Assembly: GCF_002091955.1 (NCBI RefSeq)
Contig: NZ_MKKY01000072.1
Location: 310,001-374,000, forward strand
Direction: 5' to 3'
From: Rhodococcus sp. 1168
GTDB taxonomy: Bacteria; Actinomycetota; Actinomycetes; Mycobacteriales; Mycobacteriaceae
Length of the DNA stretch: 64,000 bases
This document shows, piece after piece, positions 27,395 to 35,646 of the stretch. A program made the position numbers and the translations under genes. Positions within the stretch are counted from its first letter, which is position 1; every line of letters begins with the position of its first letter. A model generated the notes under the pieces. It made no database searches. It had not been told where the DNA came from and saw nothing but the letters and a program-made list of their open reading frames with translations.

Positions 27395-29998
27395 TCAGAA
27401 TCCGTACAGGTGGTGACGGGCATTGAAGGCTGCAGGACCACCCTCCAAAATATTCTCAGCGAGCGCCCGAATCGTCCTGTCGTCAAGTGAACCGATTCCG
27501 CCCTCGGACGGCCTGCCGTGTGTCCCATCACCTTCAAGCGCGATGATTAGTTCAGCGTCTCCCAACACCGGGACATTCGCGTTGTGGGTGCTCGTGATGA
27601 CCTGCCGCTTGCCCTTCAATATTCGGAGATTGCGGACAATGCCCTTGTAAACGAAGTTGTTGTCGAGGTCGTCCTCTGGCTGGTCGATGATGAGCGGCGC
27701 ATTGGATGCGCCGAGCAGCAACAACAGGAGCGCGGTAGCTCGCTGCCCCTTCGATAGTTGATCCATCGTTCGGAGCCCAGAGCTTCCGTCGATCTTGAGC
27801 TTGACCTCGACGGCCAGGTCGACCGACAACTCCTCCAGCTCACGAGCCAACGCTTCCCCCGCTGTGGCGAGGCCAGCGGCCTGCGCGCCCCGAATGTCGA
27901 AGTCAGCAAGCGCATCGGCACCCGTACGAATGGCCGTTGCGAGGGCCTTCGGCGAGAAATCGGCCGCGTTGACGGCGGCCGTGATTTGAGTGCGCTGATT
28001 GCTCGTGTGGTTCTTGATGACGTCAAGGATGGAGCTGCGGTCCGAAGTCGGGACGGGACGCACGATGACCACGCCGCCCGTCGCCTCATTCGCTGCGCGC
28101 ACTGCGGTTTGGAGCTGCTCGGTCCGGTAAGTCTCGTGAGTTCGTAGTTCGCCGAGAAGCTCGTCTCGGCGGTCGAGGAGCTTCTGTATCTCCTCCTGCT
28201 GTGCGTCGAGCCGCGGCTTCGAAGTCCGTAGTTCCGTCAGCTCAGCCTTGGTAGCGACGTACATATCGGGCTGCAAACCCTTCTCGTTCAGCTCTCGCAG
28301 TACTTCTCCGTACCCCGCCAACTCGTCGGCGGTGGCAGTCTCCCATTCCTGTCGGGCCACTTCGATTTCGGCATCGGCAGCACTAATGGCCTGGGTTGCT
28401 TGCGCATGAAGTTCGGCAAGCTTGAGATGGAGCTGCGTGATCGCAGCCACAACTCGCTGCAGGCGGGCCGCTTGCGGGGCACGTTCGATGTCGTCGATTT
28501 GAGCCGCTAGATCGCGAACTTCCTGCGCATGGAGGAACGTGTCGTGGTGCTGACGCGCGGCGTCGACACGCGCCTTGCCTTCTTTGAAGATGGCCTGGTC
28601 TTGCGCAAGCCTCTGCTGGCCGGCAAGTTTTGCGGGCACATCGGTCTGCTCGTAGTGGCTGACCTGTTCTTCCAGTCGGCCGACTTGGGCAAGCTCGCCC
28701 TCGAGTTCGAGCTTGCTGTCCTCAGCTCGCCTCAGGTCTTCTCGGTTGGTTTGAAGCTTCACGAGGGTCCGCGCGAGATCGGCGTCACCGCCACCCGAGC
28801 CGTCGAATCGGAGTACGAGCTCAGCGACACTTGTCGAGTCGCCTGCCAGTTCAGCAAGTTCGTGTTGTCCGAAGATTTCGACAGGCCCAATTGCATCCGG
28901 CGGCGTGAGCTTGGTGCGCTTGCCACTGGAGTCGAGAACAACCGGCGGATGCGGTACTTCTCGTTCGATGGTGAACCGTTGGGTCCTGGGTGTCACAGAG
29001 TCGACCTCGACGCGAACGATGGTGCCGGCGTGGAGCACATTGTCGACCATGTTCTTGTGGTCGGTCTTCATTTGACGGGAGATGGCATCGATACCGAGTG
29101 CGTAGCGGATGCTCTCAATAACCGTCGATTTCCCAGCTCCTCGCCCGCCAATGAGGGCCGTAAGATCCGCCGAGATCGGAATTTTGACCCCGTCGAGGTA
29201 ACCACCAACCCAGGAGACGCTCCTAATTACGGGCCGTGGGGCGACGGCGGGATCGGTGAGGGACACGCGTGTTTCGGGTGTCCGAACAGCGAGCTTGAGA
29301 CTCATCAGGGACGAGGTGCTGACCTTGAACCAGCTGCTGGCACCGTCAGTGCGAAGTTGGCGAGGCCCCATCACGTCATCCGCGTGGATAACGGCAAGGG
29401 GGTGTGTCCGCTCGAACAGGCCAGTTCCCTCGACTACCGCTTGCTGGTCCTTAGTCTCTTCGGTTGTCGGCGTGATGCCGATGGCGTGCAGATCTGGATG
29501 CTTGATCATCGTGGCCAGAGGCTGCCCGGATCGCGTCGTGAGCATCCCCGCCGGCTTGACGTTAACGTGTGCGGGAACGGGGAGGGCACCGACAGCTGTC
29601 ATCTTTTCCATAATTACTGCATAAGATGCTCCGACCGTGCCGTTGTCGCACCCTGGAGACACTTCACATGCACCAATAGCGGCATTGATAGCGGAAAAGG
29701 CGGTGTCAGCTTCGAAGATGACGAGGACGTGGATGCCCTCAGATGAGTTCGCTTCGAATCCGGGCAAAGCAACAATGCCGCGAGCCGTCGCGGCATCGAC
29801 CAAACCACGCGCAGAGTCCACGCACCAGTGATCGGTGATGGCAATCAGGCTGATGTCCTGCACCTGGCATTCATCGAGGAGCGCCTCGTTGTAATCCTCC
29901 TCGTTCGCGAAGAAGTTCTTCGGGGCATTCCGGCCCTCGTACGCGTAGGGATTCACCTGTAGAGCCGCGCGAACCCAATGCGCACCGTCGCTGGTCAC
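27395..29998 (-). CDS. TrlF-like PHP/SMC-type ATPase
   Basis: An 867-residue predicted defence ATPase. Residues 1-230 resemble a PHP phosphoesterase domain, with AITDHW at 53-58, but the first metal motif is LQVNPYAYEG instead of LHxHT. An SMC/Rad50-like ATPase follows: Walker A GGRGAGKST near residue 285, a long coiled-coil region (about 400-620), the LSKGQRATALLL signature and Walker B LIIDQPEDDLDN near 770, then STHNANVPVLGDAE. Such proteins are recurrent neighbours of type I systems and may act as back-up nucleases. GTG at 29998 overlaps the stop of a 29-codon ORF, suggesting coupling. Confidence 0.8.
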   Translation of the reverse strand: MTSDGAHWVRAALQVNPYAYEGRNAPKNFFANEEDYNEALLDECQVQDISLIAITDHWCVDSARGLVDAATARGIVALPGFEANSSEGIHVLVIFEADTAFSAINAAIGACEVSPGCDNGTVGASYAVIMEKMTAVGALPVPAHVNVKPAGMLTTRSGQPLATMIKHPDLHAIGITPTTEETKDQQAVVEGTGLFERTHPLAVIHADDVMGPRQLRTDGASSWFKVSTSSLMSLKLAVRTPETRVSLTDPAVAPRPVIRSVSWVGGYLDGVKIPISADLTALIGGRGAGKSTVIESIRYALGIDAISRQMKTDHKNMVDNVLHAGTIVRVEVDSVTPRTQRFTIEREVPHPPVVLDSSGKRTKLTPPDAIGPVEIFGQHELAELAGDSTSVAELVLRFDGSGGGDADLARTLVKLQTNREDLRRAEDSKLELEGELAQVGRLEEQVSHYEQTDVPAKLAGQQRLAQDQAIFKEGKARVDAARQHHDTFLHAQEVRDLAAQIDDIERAPQAARLQRVVAAITQLHLKLAELHAQATQAISAADAEIEVARQEWETATADELAGYGEVLRELNEKGLQPDMYVATKAELTELRTSKPRLDAQQEEIQKLLDRRDELLGELRTHETYRTEQLQTAVRAANEATGGVVIVRPVPTSDRSSILDVIKNHTSNQRTQITAAVNAADFSPKALATAIRTGADALADFDIRGAQAAGLATAGEALARELEELSVDLAVEVKLKIDGSSGLRTMDQLSKGQRATALLLLLLGASNAPLIIDQPEDDLDNNFVYKGIVRNLRILKGKRQVITSTHNANVPVLGDAELIIALEGDGTHGRPSEGGIGSLDDRTIRALAENILEGGPAAFNARHHLYGF

Positions 29999-30084
29999 TT
30001 GTCCTCGACCTCGTTCCTTGCCTTGCCGCCGCGGACGATCTGGTCTCCCGGCGCTTCGGACGCGAGCACGCTAGAGGCCGTCAC
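29995..30084 (-). CDS. 29-residue coupling ORF between unknown gene and TrlF-like gene
   Basis: GTG at 30084 overlaps the stop of the upstream frame (TGA at 30081-30083), and the ORF's own stop overlaps the GTG of the TrlF-like gene. The peptide (MTASSVLASEAPGDQIVRGG...EDK) has no recognisable domain. It could be a real small subunit, or a leader that only passes ribosomes on. Confidence 0.4.
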   Translation of the reverse strand: MTASSVLASEAPGDQIVRGGKARNEVEDK

Positions 30085-30150
30085 GCATCGCTCATGCGAA
30101 AGTCGGCCTGGCGGTCGCCCGACTCGACCTTCATCAACGACTCGAGCAGC

Positions 30151-31047
30151 TTATCCCAGCTGTTTTTGTTCCCAGCTTTTCTGACGACCTGCCGATCGTC
30201 GTGCCGTTTCCGCCTTGGCTCGTGCCCCGCGTCGGATTTCTCCGCTCTCGATCCTGATCCACTCTTGGGTAAGCAGCCATCTCGATTGAGCTTGCGCATC
30301 GGTGCCGCTCGCAAAGATGCGGAGGTCGCGTTCGTTCTTGGTGAGGCTAGCGAGTTGGTTCCACGTGGGACTGCGGTGATGTTGGAACCTGAATTCACCG
30401 ATGAACCGTCCAACTTGTTGGCCGATTTTGTATGAACTTCGTCGGCCTGGTCTTCCGCGGAGGAATGCGAAGTGGGTTGGTCCGGCACAGAGGGACCGTC
30501 GGCACCGGTTCGAGACGAGCCAGCCTGTGCGATGAAGTTCCGCGCACAGTATCGATCGCAGCTGAGAGTTGGACGGATGGGCGAGGTCGTTTGTTTGCCA
30601 GAACGCGACGACCGCTGCGACTGCGAAGGCTTCGCGTCGCAGTGGGCCGCGGCCGTTGTCGACCCAAAACTCCTCTACCGCGGTTGATATAACCGGCCCG
30701 AATGCATCGATGTGCTCGTACCATTTGTCAGCGGAGGCCCGAAAGTCTTTGTCTGCGGCATCCTTTGGTGCGAGTTTCCTGGTTTCAGCCTGTTCGAGCT
30801 TCGCGCGGACGGATCGGGGCGTGGGAACCTGACCAGCTCGAAGTAGCGCAACGACAATTGCCTCCTCTGCCGAGTCTGGTTCGGGTGGCGACAAAGCCTC
30901 ACGGCCAGAACCGTAGGCCTGGGGCGCGCGGGCCCGTGCCAGCAATGCGATGGTGCGTGGCTCTGCAGGTAATCCGACTCTCTGAAGCCACTGCTGAGCC
31001 ACAGAGTCGGCCTGCAGGGCAATGCACCCATCGTTGTCGATACGCAC
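30151..31047 (-). CDS. Unknown protein upstream of the TrlF-like gene, possibly frameshifted
   Basis: A 298-residue protein with GTG at 31047 and an excellent AGGAGGT site. No family is recognised. It is rich in helices with many Arg and Trp residues, suggesting nucleic-acid binding (SPTWNQLASLTKNER, WLLTQEWIRIE look like winged-helix pieces). It ends KSWEQKQLG at 30151. Skipping one base of the A5 run (30163-30167, shown as T5 on the plus strand) would continue as EQNSWDKLLESLMKVESG to 30081, where the stop overlaps the next ORF. First gene of the TrlF operon; transcribed divergently from the XRE regulator. Confidence 0.6.
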   Translation of the reverse strand: MRIDNDGCIALQADSVAQQWLQRVGLPAEPRTIALLARARAPQAYGSGREALSPPEPDSAEEAIVVALLRAGQVPTPRSVRAKLEQAETRKLAPKDAADKDFRASADKWYEHIDAFGPVISTAVEEFWVDNGRGPLRREAFAVAAVVAFWQTNDLAHPSNSQLRSILCAELHRTGWLVSNRCRRSLCAGPTHFAFLRGRPGRRSSYKIGQQVGRFIGEFRFQHHRSPTWNQLASLTKNERDLRIFASGTDAQAQSRWLLTQEWIRIESGEIRRGARAKAETARRSAGRQKSWEQKQLG

Positions 31048-31096
31048 TGGTCTACCTCCTGAAGGCGGTTGCCGGAGACTTCGAGGACAGACTGAA

Positions 31097-31112
31097 GCCC
31101 TACTAGTAGGGC
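31097..31112. promoter_or_regulatory. 16-bp perfect palindrome, candidate operator
   Basis: GCCCTACTAGTAGGGC is fully self-complementary. It lies in the 99-bp divergent region between the TrlF operon start (31047) and the XRE regulator (31147), where an autoregulatory site would be expected. Confidence 0.55.
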
Positions 31113-31146
31113 AGACTTATGTATACCGAATTGTCGTACTTGACGA

Positions 31147-31419
31147 GTGCCTACGCGACCGAATCAGACAGATCCTGCGCGTGCGCGCCGATGGGATGAA
31201 TATCGAGGACAGGTGGGATCCCGTATCCGCCAACTTCGGATCGAGCAAGGGTTGACGCAGGAAGCACTCGCACTCGAATCGGGAGTTACACGAAACGTGC
31301 TCATACATGTCGAGCACGGTAGACGCGGGCTGCTGTACGAGCGGCTGTTCGATATTGCCGAAGCGCTCGGAGTTCCCGCCGGCTCTTTGCTCGACGAATG
31401 CAAACAGGACTCGACGTAG
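31147..31419 (+). CDS. XRE-family transcriptional regulator
   Basis: A 90-residue protein with one Cro/C1-type helix-turn-helix: VGSRIRQLRIEQGLTQEALALESGVTRNVLIHVEHGRRG, roughly residues 22-60, quoted only in part as the recognition core QEALALESGVTRN. GTG start. It is divergent from the TrlF operon with a 16-bp palindrome between them, so it likely represses that operon or itself, in the manner of C proteins of restriction systems. Nothing downstream is coupled to it. Confidence 0.85.
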   Translation: MPTRPNQTDPARARRWDEYRGQVGSRIRQLRIEQGLTQEALALESGVTRNVLIHVEHGRRGLLYERLFDIAEALGVPAGSLLDECKQDST

Positions 31420-31832
31420 CTCGATATCCCTATCGCGACTTAGGACTGTGCAAGCAGGAGAGTTGCACAGAACCCGTTTCTACCCAACCGACGGACAGGG
31501 GGCAGATACGGCCGTTCGCGATGCCCACCCCGTTGCGACCGCGGCCCCAAACTCACTGAATAATCGCCACACAATGTGGGTTCTCGCCACACGTGCCGGC
31601 GCTCGTCAGGCTGATCAGCGGCTCGCCACATTGCCAGGGATTGAGCACCGGGCAATTTTTCTCATCGCATCTGGCGGATACTGGTGATGTTGCGGCCCGC
31701 TGCCGGTAGTCCACTATGGGACCAGCTTTCAGTTCCGGCTGTATGTGGCGGACTCCCAGTGAAGCACTGGGTCCGGACCTGTGACAGGAATTCCGGGTTC
31801 CGTGCTTCGCACTCCGCCAACAACGACGGTAG
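31420..31832. other. Intergenic stretch without a supported gene
   Basis: About 410 bases between the XRE regulator and the hydrolase fragment. Open frames here have no recognisable protein character and no convincing start sites. I see no structured repeats. Confidence 0.5.
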
Positions 31833-32141
31833 TCAGTTCACGCTGCCGCTGATCCACGCCTCGATATCGTCGAGCGCTGCACTCGCCATCTGCGTCGGGT
31901 GGCCTGTGAACCCGTGCGGCGCTTCCGGGAAGAGTCGAAGGTCCACGTCCACGCCGTGTGCAACGAGCCGTGCGGCCATCGCCACATTGTCGTGAAGCAA
32001 GATGTCTTTGTCTCCGAGGATCATCAGGACTGGTGGCAGTTGTTCTAAGTTTGCGTAGATCGGCGACAGCGGTCTCGTCGATTGCCCGAGTGTTGGTTCC
32101 GGCCCTACGCTCGGTGCCGAGGTCAGCTTGGAGGGAAGGAT
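31833..32141 (-). pseudogene. C-terminal fragment of an alpha/beta-hydrolase (esterase)
   Basis: The frame reads RPLSPIYANLEQLPPVLMIL, then GDKDILLHDNVAMAARL, FPEAPHGF and ALDDIEAWISG, the C-terminal third of an Aes/lipase-like alpha/beta-hydrolase with the acid (LGDKD) and histidine (APHGF) of the catalytic triad. The upstream part with the nucleophile serine is absent: a stop occurs at 32142-32144 in frame. It is probably a truncated passenger from earlier rearrangement. Confidence 0.65.
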
Positions 32142-32325
32142 CTACGGTGACCGAAGCACCGTAGTCCCACGCCTGCGATCAGAAGTCCGCCAGATCCGGT
32201 TAGAAGATTTGACTGAAGATGCACCTTGCGCGTGTGGCGAGTCGCACGTCGGCACGACGAGCTCCGTCACACCAGAATGCCACCCGGGACTAGATCCGCT
32301 GCCCTCGTAGATGACGGGGGAGGTG

Positions 32326-32469
32326 CTAACGCACCGTTGCCGCGGCCAACTTCATCATCTTGGGATCTGGCGTTTTGCTTTGTTGCTGCGCAGCTTTCAC
32401 AGCAACCTTTGCAGCGGCGATACGAACGCTCGCGCTGCGTACGACACGAGTCCCAGTGGTGTGCGGCAT
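32326..32469 (-). CDS. Small basic protein downstream of the resolvase cassette
   Basis: A 47-residue ORF starting MPHTTGTRVVRSASVRIAAA, lysine- and alanine-rich and strongly basic. It lies 90 bases downstream of and on the same strand as the cassette genes, so it may end that operon. No family recognised; supported only by start, composition and context. Confidence 0.35.
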   Translation of the reverse strand: MPHTTGTRVVRSASVRIAAAKVAVKAAQQQSKTPDPKMMKLAAATVR

Positions 32470-32558
32470 TGTCCATCTCCGGTTCTGTCCTGTTCAGTAT
32501 CCGCTTCGCCCGCGCGAAACGGAGACTGCCGGCGAGGCGGCAGACGCGCTGCCGCCTC

Positions 32559-33062
32559 CTACGCCAATGCCCAGGCTGCGGCGGTGACCACGTCGGCAGC
32601 CTGATCGATCTCCTGCGCGTTCCCCGCGCAATCCGTCAGCCACTGCGCCATCGACACTTGGCGACCCTTTACGGACAGGGAGGGCTGCGGCTGCGTGAGT
32701 AGCGCCTGCACAGTCAGCGGGTGTAGATCCTTCGCTACCAGCGGCATCACCTTCTCGAGGTGAGGTACCCCGCCGGCGGTGGTGAACTGAGCGGGCGGCA
32801 GCAGCCGGCTACGGCCGGAGGTGAACGCCCACAGGGTGCCGTCGGCCAGGCGCTGGCGGATCCGGGTGGCGGTGACCCCGAGGCGCTCGGCGGCGTCGGT
32901 CACCGAGAGGGAGCGGTGGATCAGCTCCTGCATTCTGATGTCCCGGTCCAGCTGCGCCGCCGTGGCGGCGGCGGGATCGGCAACAAACCCGGACTTGTCG
33001 AGCAACGCGGCGTCATGCTCAGACAGGGACAGTTCGGCCGGGTCGCGGGTCACGTCGCCCAC
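32559..33062 (-). CDS. DNA-binding protein of the resolvase cassette
   Basis: A 167-residue protein with an internal helix-turn-helix of MerR/excisionase type: LSVTDAAERLGVTATRIRQR followed by LADGTLWAFTSGRSRLLP, the wing pattern of such proteins. The C-terminal half (MPLVAKDLHPLTVQALL, QVSMAQWLTDCAGN) resembles the back end of small antitoxin-like regulators. GTG start overlaps the preceding gene by 13 bases. Likely a transcriptional regulator or excisionase-like factor. It has no counterpart next to copy 1 of the cassette. Confidence 0.6.
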   Translation of the reverse strand: MGDVTRDPAELSLSEHDAALLDKSGFVADPAAATAAQLDRDIRMQELIHRSLSVTDAAERLGVTATRIRQRLADGTLWAFTSGRSRLLPPAQFTTAGGVPHLEKVMPLVAKDLHPLTVQALLTQPQPSLSVKGRQVSMAQWLTDCAGNAQEIDQAADVVTAAAWALA

Positions 33063-33439
33063 CGACGCATGTCGGCGCGGGCCAGCTCCAGGACGTCCTC
33101 TACGGGGCGGCCCTCTTCGACCCAGCGCACTGCGCTGCGGTCGTCAAGTCCGGCCTGAGGGCTACGCAGCCATGCGGCACAGGTCCATGGGTCCCCGGAC
33201 ATGCGCAGAGTCGACCACAGGGCGAGCAGATCCGGATGCACCGTCCCCGACTCGGTGAACTGCCACGTCGAATAGACCCACCCACCGCCGTCGAGCTGGC
33301 AGGCGATGACGGTGCCGGTGGATGCGGCCTTGGCGATGGTTTGCCGGCTCACGCCACACCACTTGGTGAGGCCGGCGGTGTCGTAGAACGGTCCGACGAG
33401 CTGGTCGTAGATGTGACTGGTTGGCAGCGCGGAGGTCAT
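33050..33439 (-). CDS. Small putative DNA-binding protein, cassette copy 2
   Basis: A 129-residue paralogue of the protein at 17690-18079, same length and alignable end to end by eye (GPFYDTAGLTKWCGVSRQTI, VIACQLDGGGWVYSTWQFT, ELARADMRRWAT). The HTH-like segment near residues 22-45 suggests DNA binding. It sits in an operon with a serine resolvase, a repeat protein and a second regulator, so it may control or assist the resolvase, or act as an antitoxin-like protein. Confidence 0.6.
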   Translation of the reverse strand: MTSALPTSHIYDQLVGPFYDTAGLTKWCGVSRQTIAKAASTGTVIACQLDGGGWVYSTWQFTESGTVHPDLLALWSTLRMSGDPWTCAAWLRSPQAGLDDRSAVRWVEEGRPVEDVLELARADMRRWAT

Positions 33440-33457
33440 GGAATCGCGCCCTCTAGC

Positions 33458-33844
33458 TCAGCTCAGCCCGGCCGGCGGGGTGGTCGGGCGTCCCTCCGCA
33501 GTGTCGCGGATCCATTGCGGTACATCGCGGCCGGTGCGTTCGCGGAGCGCGATCGAGGCGCGGGCTGCTGCGGCGGCGACTAGGGGCCGCCCGGCGGGAC
33601 GGTCGGTGCGCTTTTCGGTCGTGGTAATTTCTGGCCCTCCTGCGGGCCTTCTCGGGCCTGGCTGTTCGGCAGGTGGGGTGGTCGGGCGTCCTTCGGCGGC
33701 GTCGCGGATCCACTGCGGTACCTCGCGTCCGCTGCGTTCGCGGATGGCGATGGACGCACGGGCGGCTGCAGCGGCTACCTCGGGCCGTGAGGCTGCACTC
33801 TTACGTTCTTCGGTGGTGGTCATCGCGGCTCCTCTGGTCCTCAT
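33458..33844 (-). CDS. Small protein with a duplicated 33-residue unit
   Basis: A 128-residue protein whose N- and C-terminal halves repeat one unit: AAAAARASIAIRERSGREVP, QWIRDAAEGRPTTPPA, and then AAAAARASIALRERTGRDVP, QWIRDTAEGRPTTPPA, joined by a Pro/Gly/Arg linker. Each unit looks like a basic amphipathic helix plus a short tail. ATG at 33844 overlaps the resolvase stop (ATGA); an internal ATG at 33823 (MTTTEERK) matches the start of the decayed copy at 18249. Function unknown. Confidence 0.6.
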   Translation of the reverse strand: MRTRGAAMTTTEERKSAASRPEVAAAAARASIAIRERSGREVPQWIRDAAEGRPTTPPAEQPGPRRPAGGPEITTTEKRTDRPAGRPLVAAAAARASIALRERTGRDVPQWIRDTAEGRPTTPPAGLS

Positions 33845-34542
33845 GTGGTGTAAGTCTTGTCGACACGCTCGACGTAGAGGCTGCGGCGGGCCTGTTGTTC
33901 AGCTCGTCCCTCCGCTCGGTCTTTGGCGAGCTCGTCGTATCCCGTGGCCGTGAGTTTTCCGCCACGGTTGCTCCTCTGCTCAGTCGGCGGCGGGACGGAC
34001 AGAACCCGATGCACAGTTCCTACCGAGACCCCCACACCGGCGGCGATCGCGCGCATCGACTCGTCACGATCACGGCGAGCCAGGATCGCCGCGCGCTTGT
34101 CATCGTCGACGACGGTGGGTCGACCGCGGATGGTGCCGCGCTTGCGAGCTGCTTCCAGGCCGTTGCGAGTCTTAAGGACGATATCGCGACGGCGGTCCTC
34201 AGCCAGGGCGAGAGCCAGGTCCAGGATCAGTGATCGTTCGGTGTGCTCCCCGGCTGCGATGCCATCGAGCACCTTGACGCCGATGCCGCGCTCGAACAGG
34301 TCGGTGAGGACCATCAGCCCGTCGAGGAGGTTACGGCCGAGCCGGTCGACCTCCTGGACAGCAAGCAGGTCGTCGGGGCGCAGGTAGTGCAGGGCGGCTT
34401 TGAGGCCGGGCCGATCAGCAACGGCGAGCTTGCCCGAGACCTTCTCCTCGAACACTCTCACGCAGATGCTGCCGAGAGCGTCGTGCTGGCGCTGAGTCTC
34501 CTGCTTGTTCGTGCTCACGCGAACCAGGCCGATGAGTGCCAC
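33841..34542 (-). CDS. Serine recombinase (resolvase/invertase family)
   Basis: A 233-residue resolvase. The catalytic domain begins MALIGLVRVSTNKQETQRQ, with the nucleophile Ser in RVST. It has DDLLAVQEVDRLGRNLLDGL, a long E helix (SLILDLALALAEDRRRDIV) and a C-terminal HTH (ESMRAIAAGVGVSVGTVHRVL), then a 60-residue basic tail. GTG at 34542 with GGAGA upstream is preferred over an in-frame start ten codons earlier. A res-like inverted repeat lies just upstream. It may resolve cointegrates or invert DNA within the island. Confidence 0.85.
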   Translation of the reverse strand: MALIGLVRVSTNKQETQRQHDALGSICVRVFEEKVSGKLAVADRPGLKAALHYLRPDDLLAVQEVDRLGRNLLDGLMVLTDLFERGIGVKVLDGIAAGEHTERSLILDLALALAEDRRRDIVLKTRNGLEAARKRGTIRGRPTVVDDDKRAAILARRDRDESMRAIAAGVGVSVGTVHRVLSVPPPTEQRSNRGGKLTATGYDELAKDRAEGRAEQQARRSLYVERVDKTYTT

Positions 34543-34553
34543 CGAGATTCTCC

Positions 34554-34615
34554 GTTCAATAAACTTGTTCACCTACTCTGGTAGAAGATACCAATCAATG
34601 AACGGGTTATTGAAC
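34554..34615. promoter_or_regulatory. Candidate res/promoter site upstream of the resolvase
   Basis: GTTCAATAA (34554-34562) and TTATTGAAC (34607-34615) form an inverted pair around an AT-richer core. GTTCA/TGAAC half-sites also occur at 34668-34676. This layout fits a recombination or autoregulation site for the divergent resolvase gene. Confidence 0.45.
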
Positions 34616-34740
34616 ATATTCGGGGCGCGATTCGGGGCAGAGACGGTGGCCGTCGATCGTGTTCCATCAACGACCGTTTTATGAACAGGATTTAGGTTGA
34701 GCGCGAGCAGGGGACCTTAGCCGGAATACGAGGCGGCTCC

Positions 34741-35646
34741 TTACTTGCCGTTAGGGATCGCCGCGTTCGTGACGTGGAGGCGTCTCAGTTTGGCGAGCAG
34801 GGCTTCCGCGGACTGTTGCGGATTCTGGCTGCCAATAGAGCTCGCAACAGCCGTGGACACCAGGTTGCGTGAAACGCTGTCGTCGTTGTACGTCACGTCG
34901 TGAATTCCAGTGTGTCCTGTCATGAGTTTATTGGCGAGGGCGTCCGGAGCGTCGAAGCCTGCCGCCTCGAACAGGTCGGTCACGGATTTCTCCAATACGT
35001 AGTCGTCGGTGCTCCTGTTGTACTGCATGTCGGCCCAGACGCAGACCACGAGGTCAGCCAGAAGGTCTTCGATGGCCTCGTCCGAATTAGCCTCATGGTT
35101 CATCCATGGCGTCAGGTTTGGGTAACCCATTGCGATCTGTGGATAGGAGACCCAGAGCTGCAGCACCGACGGGAATCTCGACTCTTTGTACGGGTGGGTC
35201 TGGAGCCCGGTCTGCTTCGTAGTGTCTTTGCCCGTATAGGTGTAGCCGCGATTTCCCTCGTCGTCGCTGTGCTGGGTGGTCCTGCGGAGCCACGTGCCGA
35301 GGTCAGTCGGCGCGCTGAACACCTGGGTCTCCCGCAGACGCCCGAACATGAATGTTGGCACGCCGCTGGTCGTGCCGGCGAGCCATCCCCGAACTGTGCC
35401 CACCTGCAACCTGCCGTGGGGAGAGGTCTTGACTTGAATATGCACGCTGCGGCCAGATAGGCGCCAAGAGTCTTTCCCCGCCCTCGATGCGCCACAGATT
35501 AAGCCGTCGGGAACGTGGCAGTGTAGATCCCAGCCTGTGTCGGACGCGGTCAGCGCATTGATGGCGATCCCGTGCTCCAGTAATAGCTGTGCGACCCGCA
35601 GCTCATTGAGATCCCCGACTACGTTGCTCCCGTTGCGCCTTGCCAT
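34741..35646 (-). CDS. DUF4365-like PD-(D/E)XK nuclease-domain protein
   Basis: A 301-residue protein. Residues 8-80 have the DUF4365-like nuclease core: GDLNELRVAQLLLEHG (Glu), TGWDLHCHVP (Asp) and VHIQVKTSPHG (Q-x-K), the pattern of PD-(D/E)XK enzymes found in restriction and defence proteins. The rest (about 100-300) is unassigned, with RRTTQHSDDEGNRGY and a C-terminal LAKLRRLHVTNAAI. It lies between the resolvase and a GIY-YIG gene in the same orientation, separated by about 250 bases from the latter. Probably a nuclease acting on nucleic acid; target unknown. Confidence 0.65.
   Translation of the reverse strand: MARRNGSNVVGDLNELRVAQLLLEHGIAINALTASDTGWDLHCHVPDGLICGASRAGKDSWRLSGRSVHIQVKTSPHGRLQVGTVRGWLAGTTSGVPTFMFGRLRETQVFSAPTDLGTWLRRTTQHSDDEGNRGYTYTGKDTTKQTGLQTHPYKESRFPSVLQLWVSYPQIAMGYPNLTPWMNHEANSDEAIEDLLADLVVCVWADMQYNRSTDDYVLEKSVTDLFEAAGFDAPDALANKLMTGHTGIHDVTYNDDSVSRNLVSTAVASSIGSQNPQQSAEALLAKLRRLHVTNAAIPNGK

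Noticed and set aside
28529-29746. 405-residue plus-strand ORF
   Set aside because: Antisense to the TrlF-like ATPase, whose Walker motifs and coiled coil are unmistakable on the other strand.
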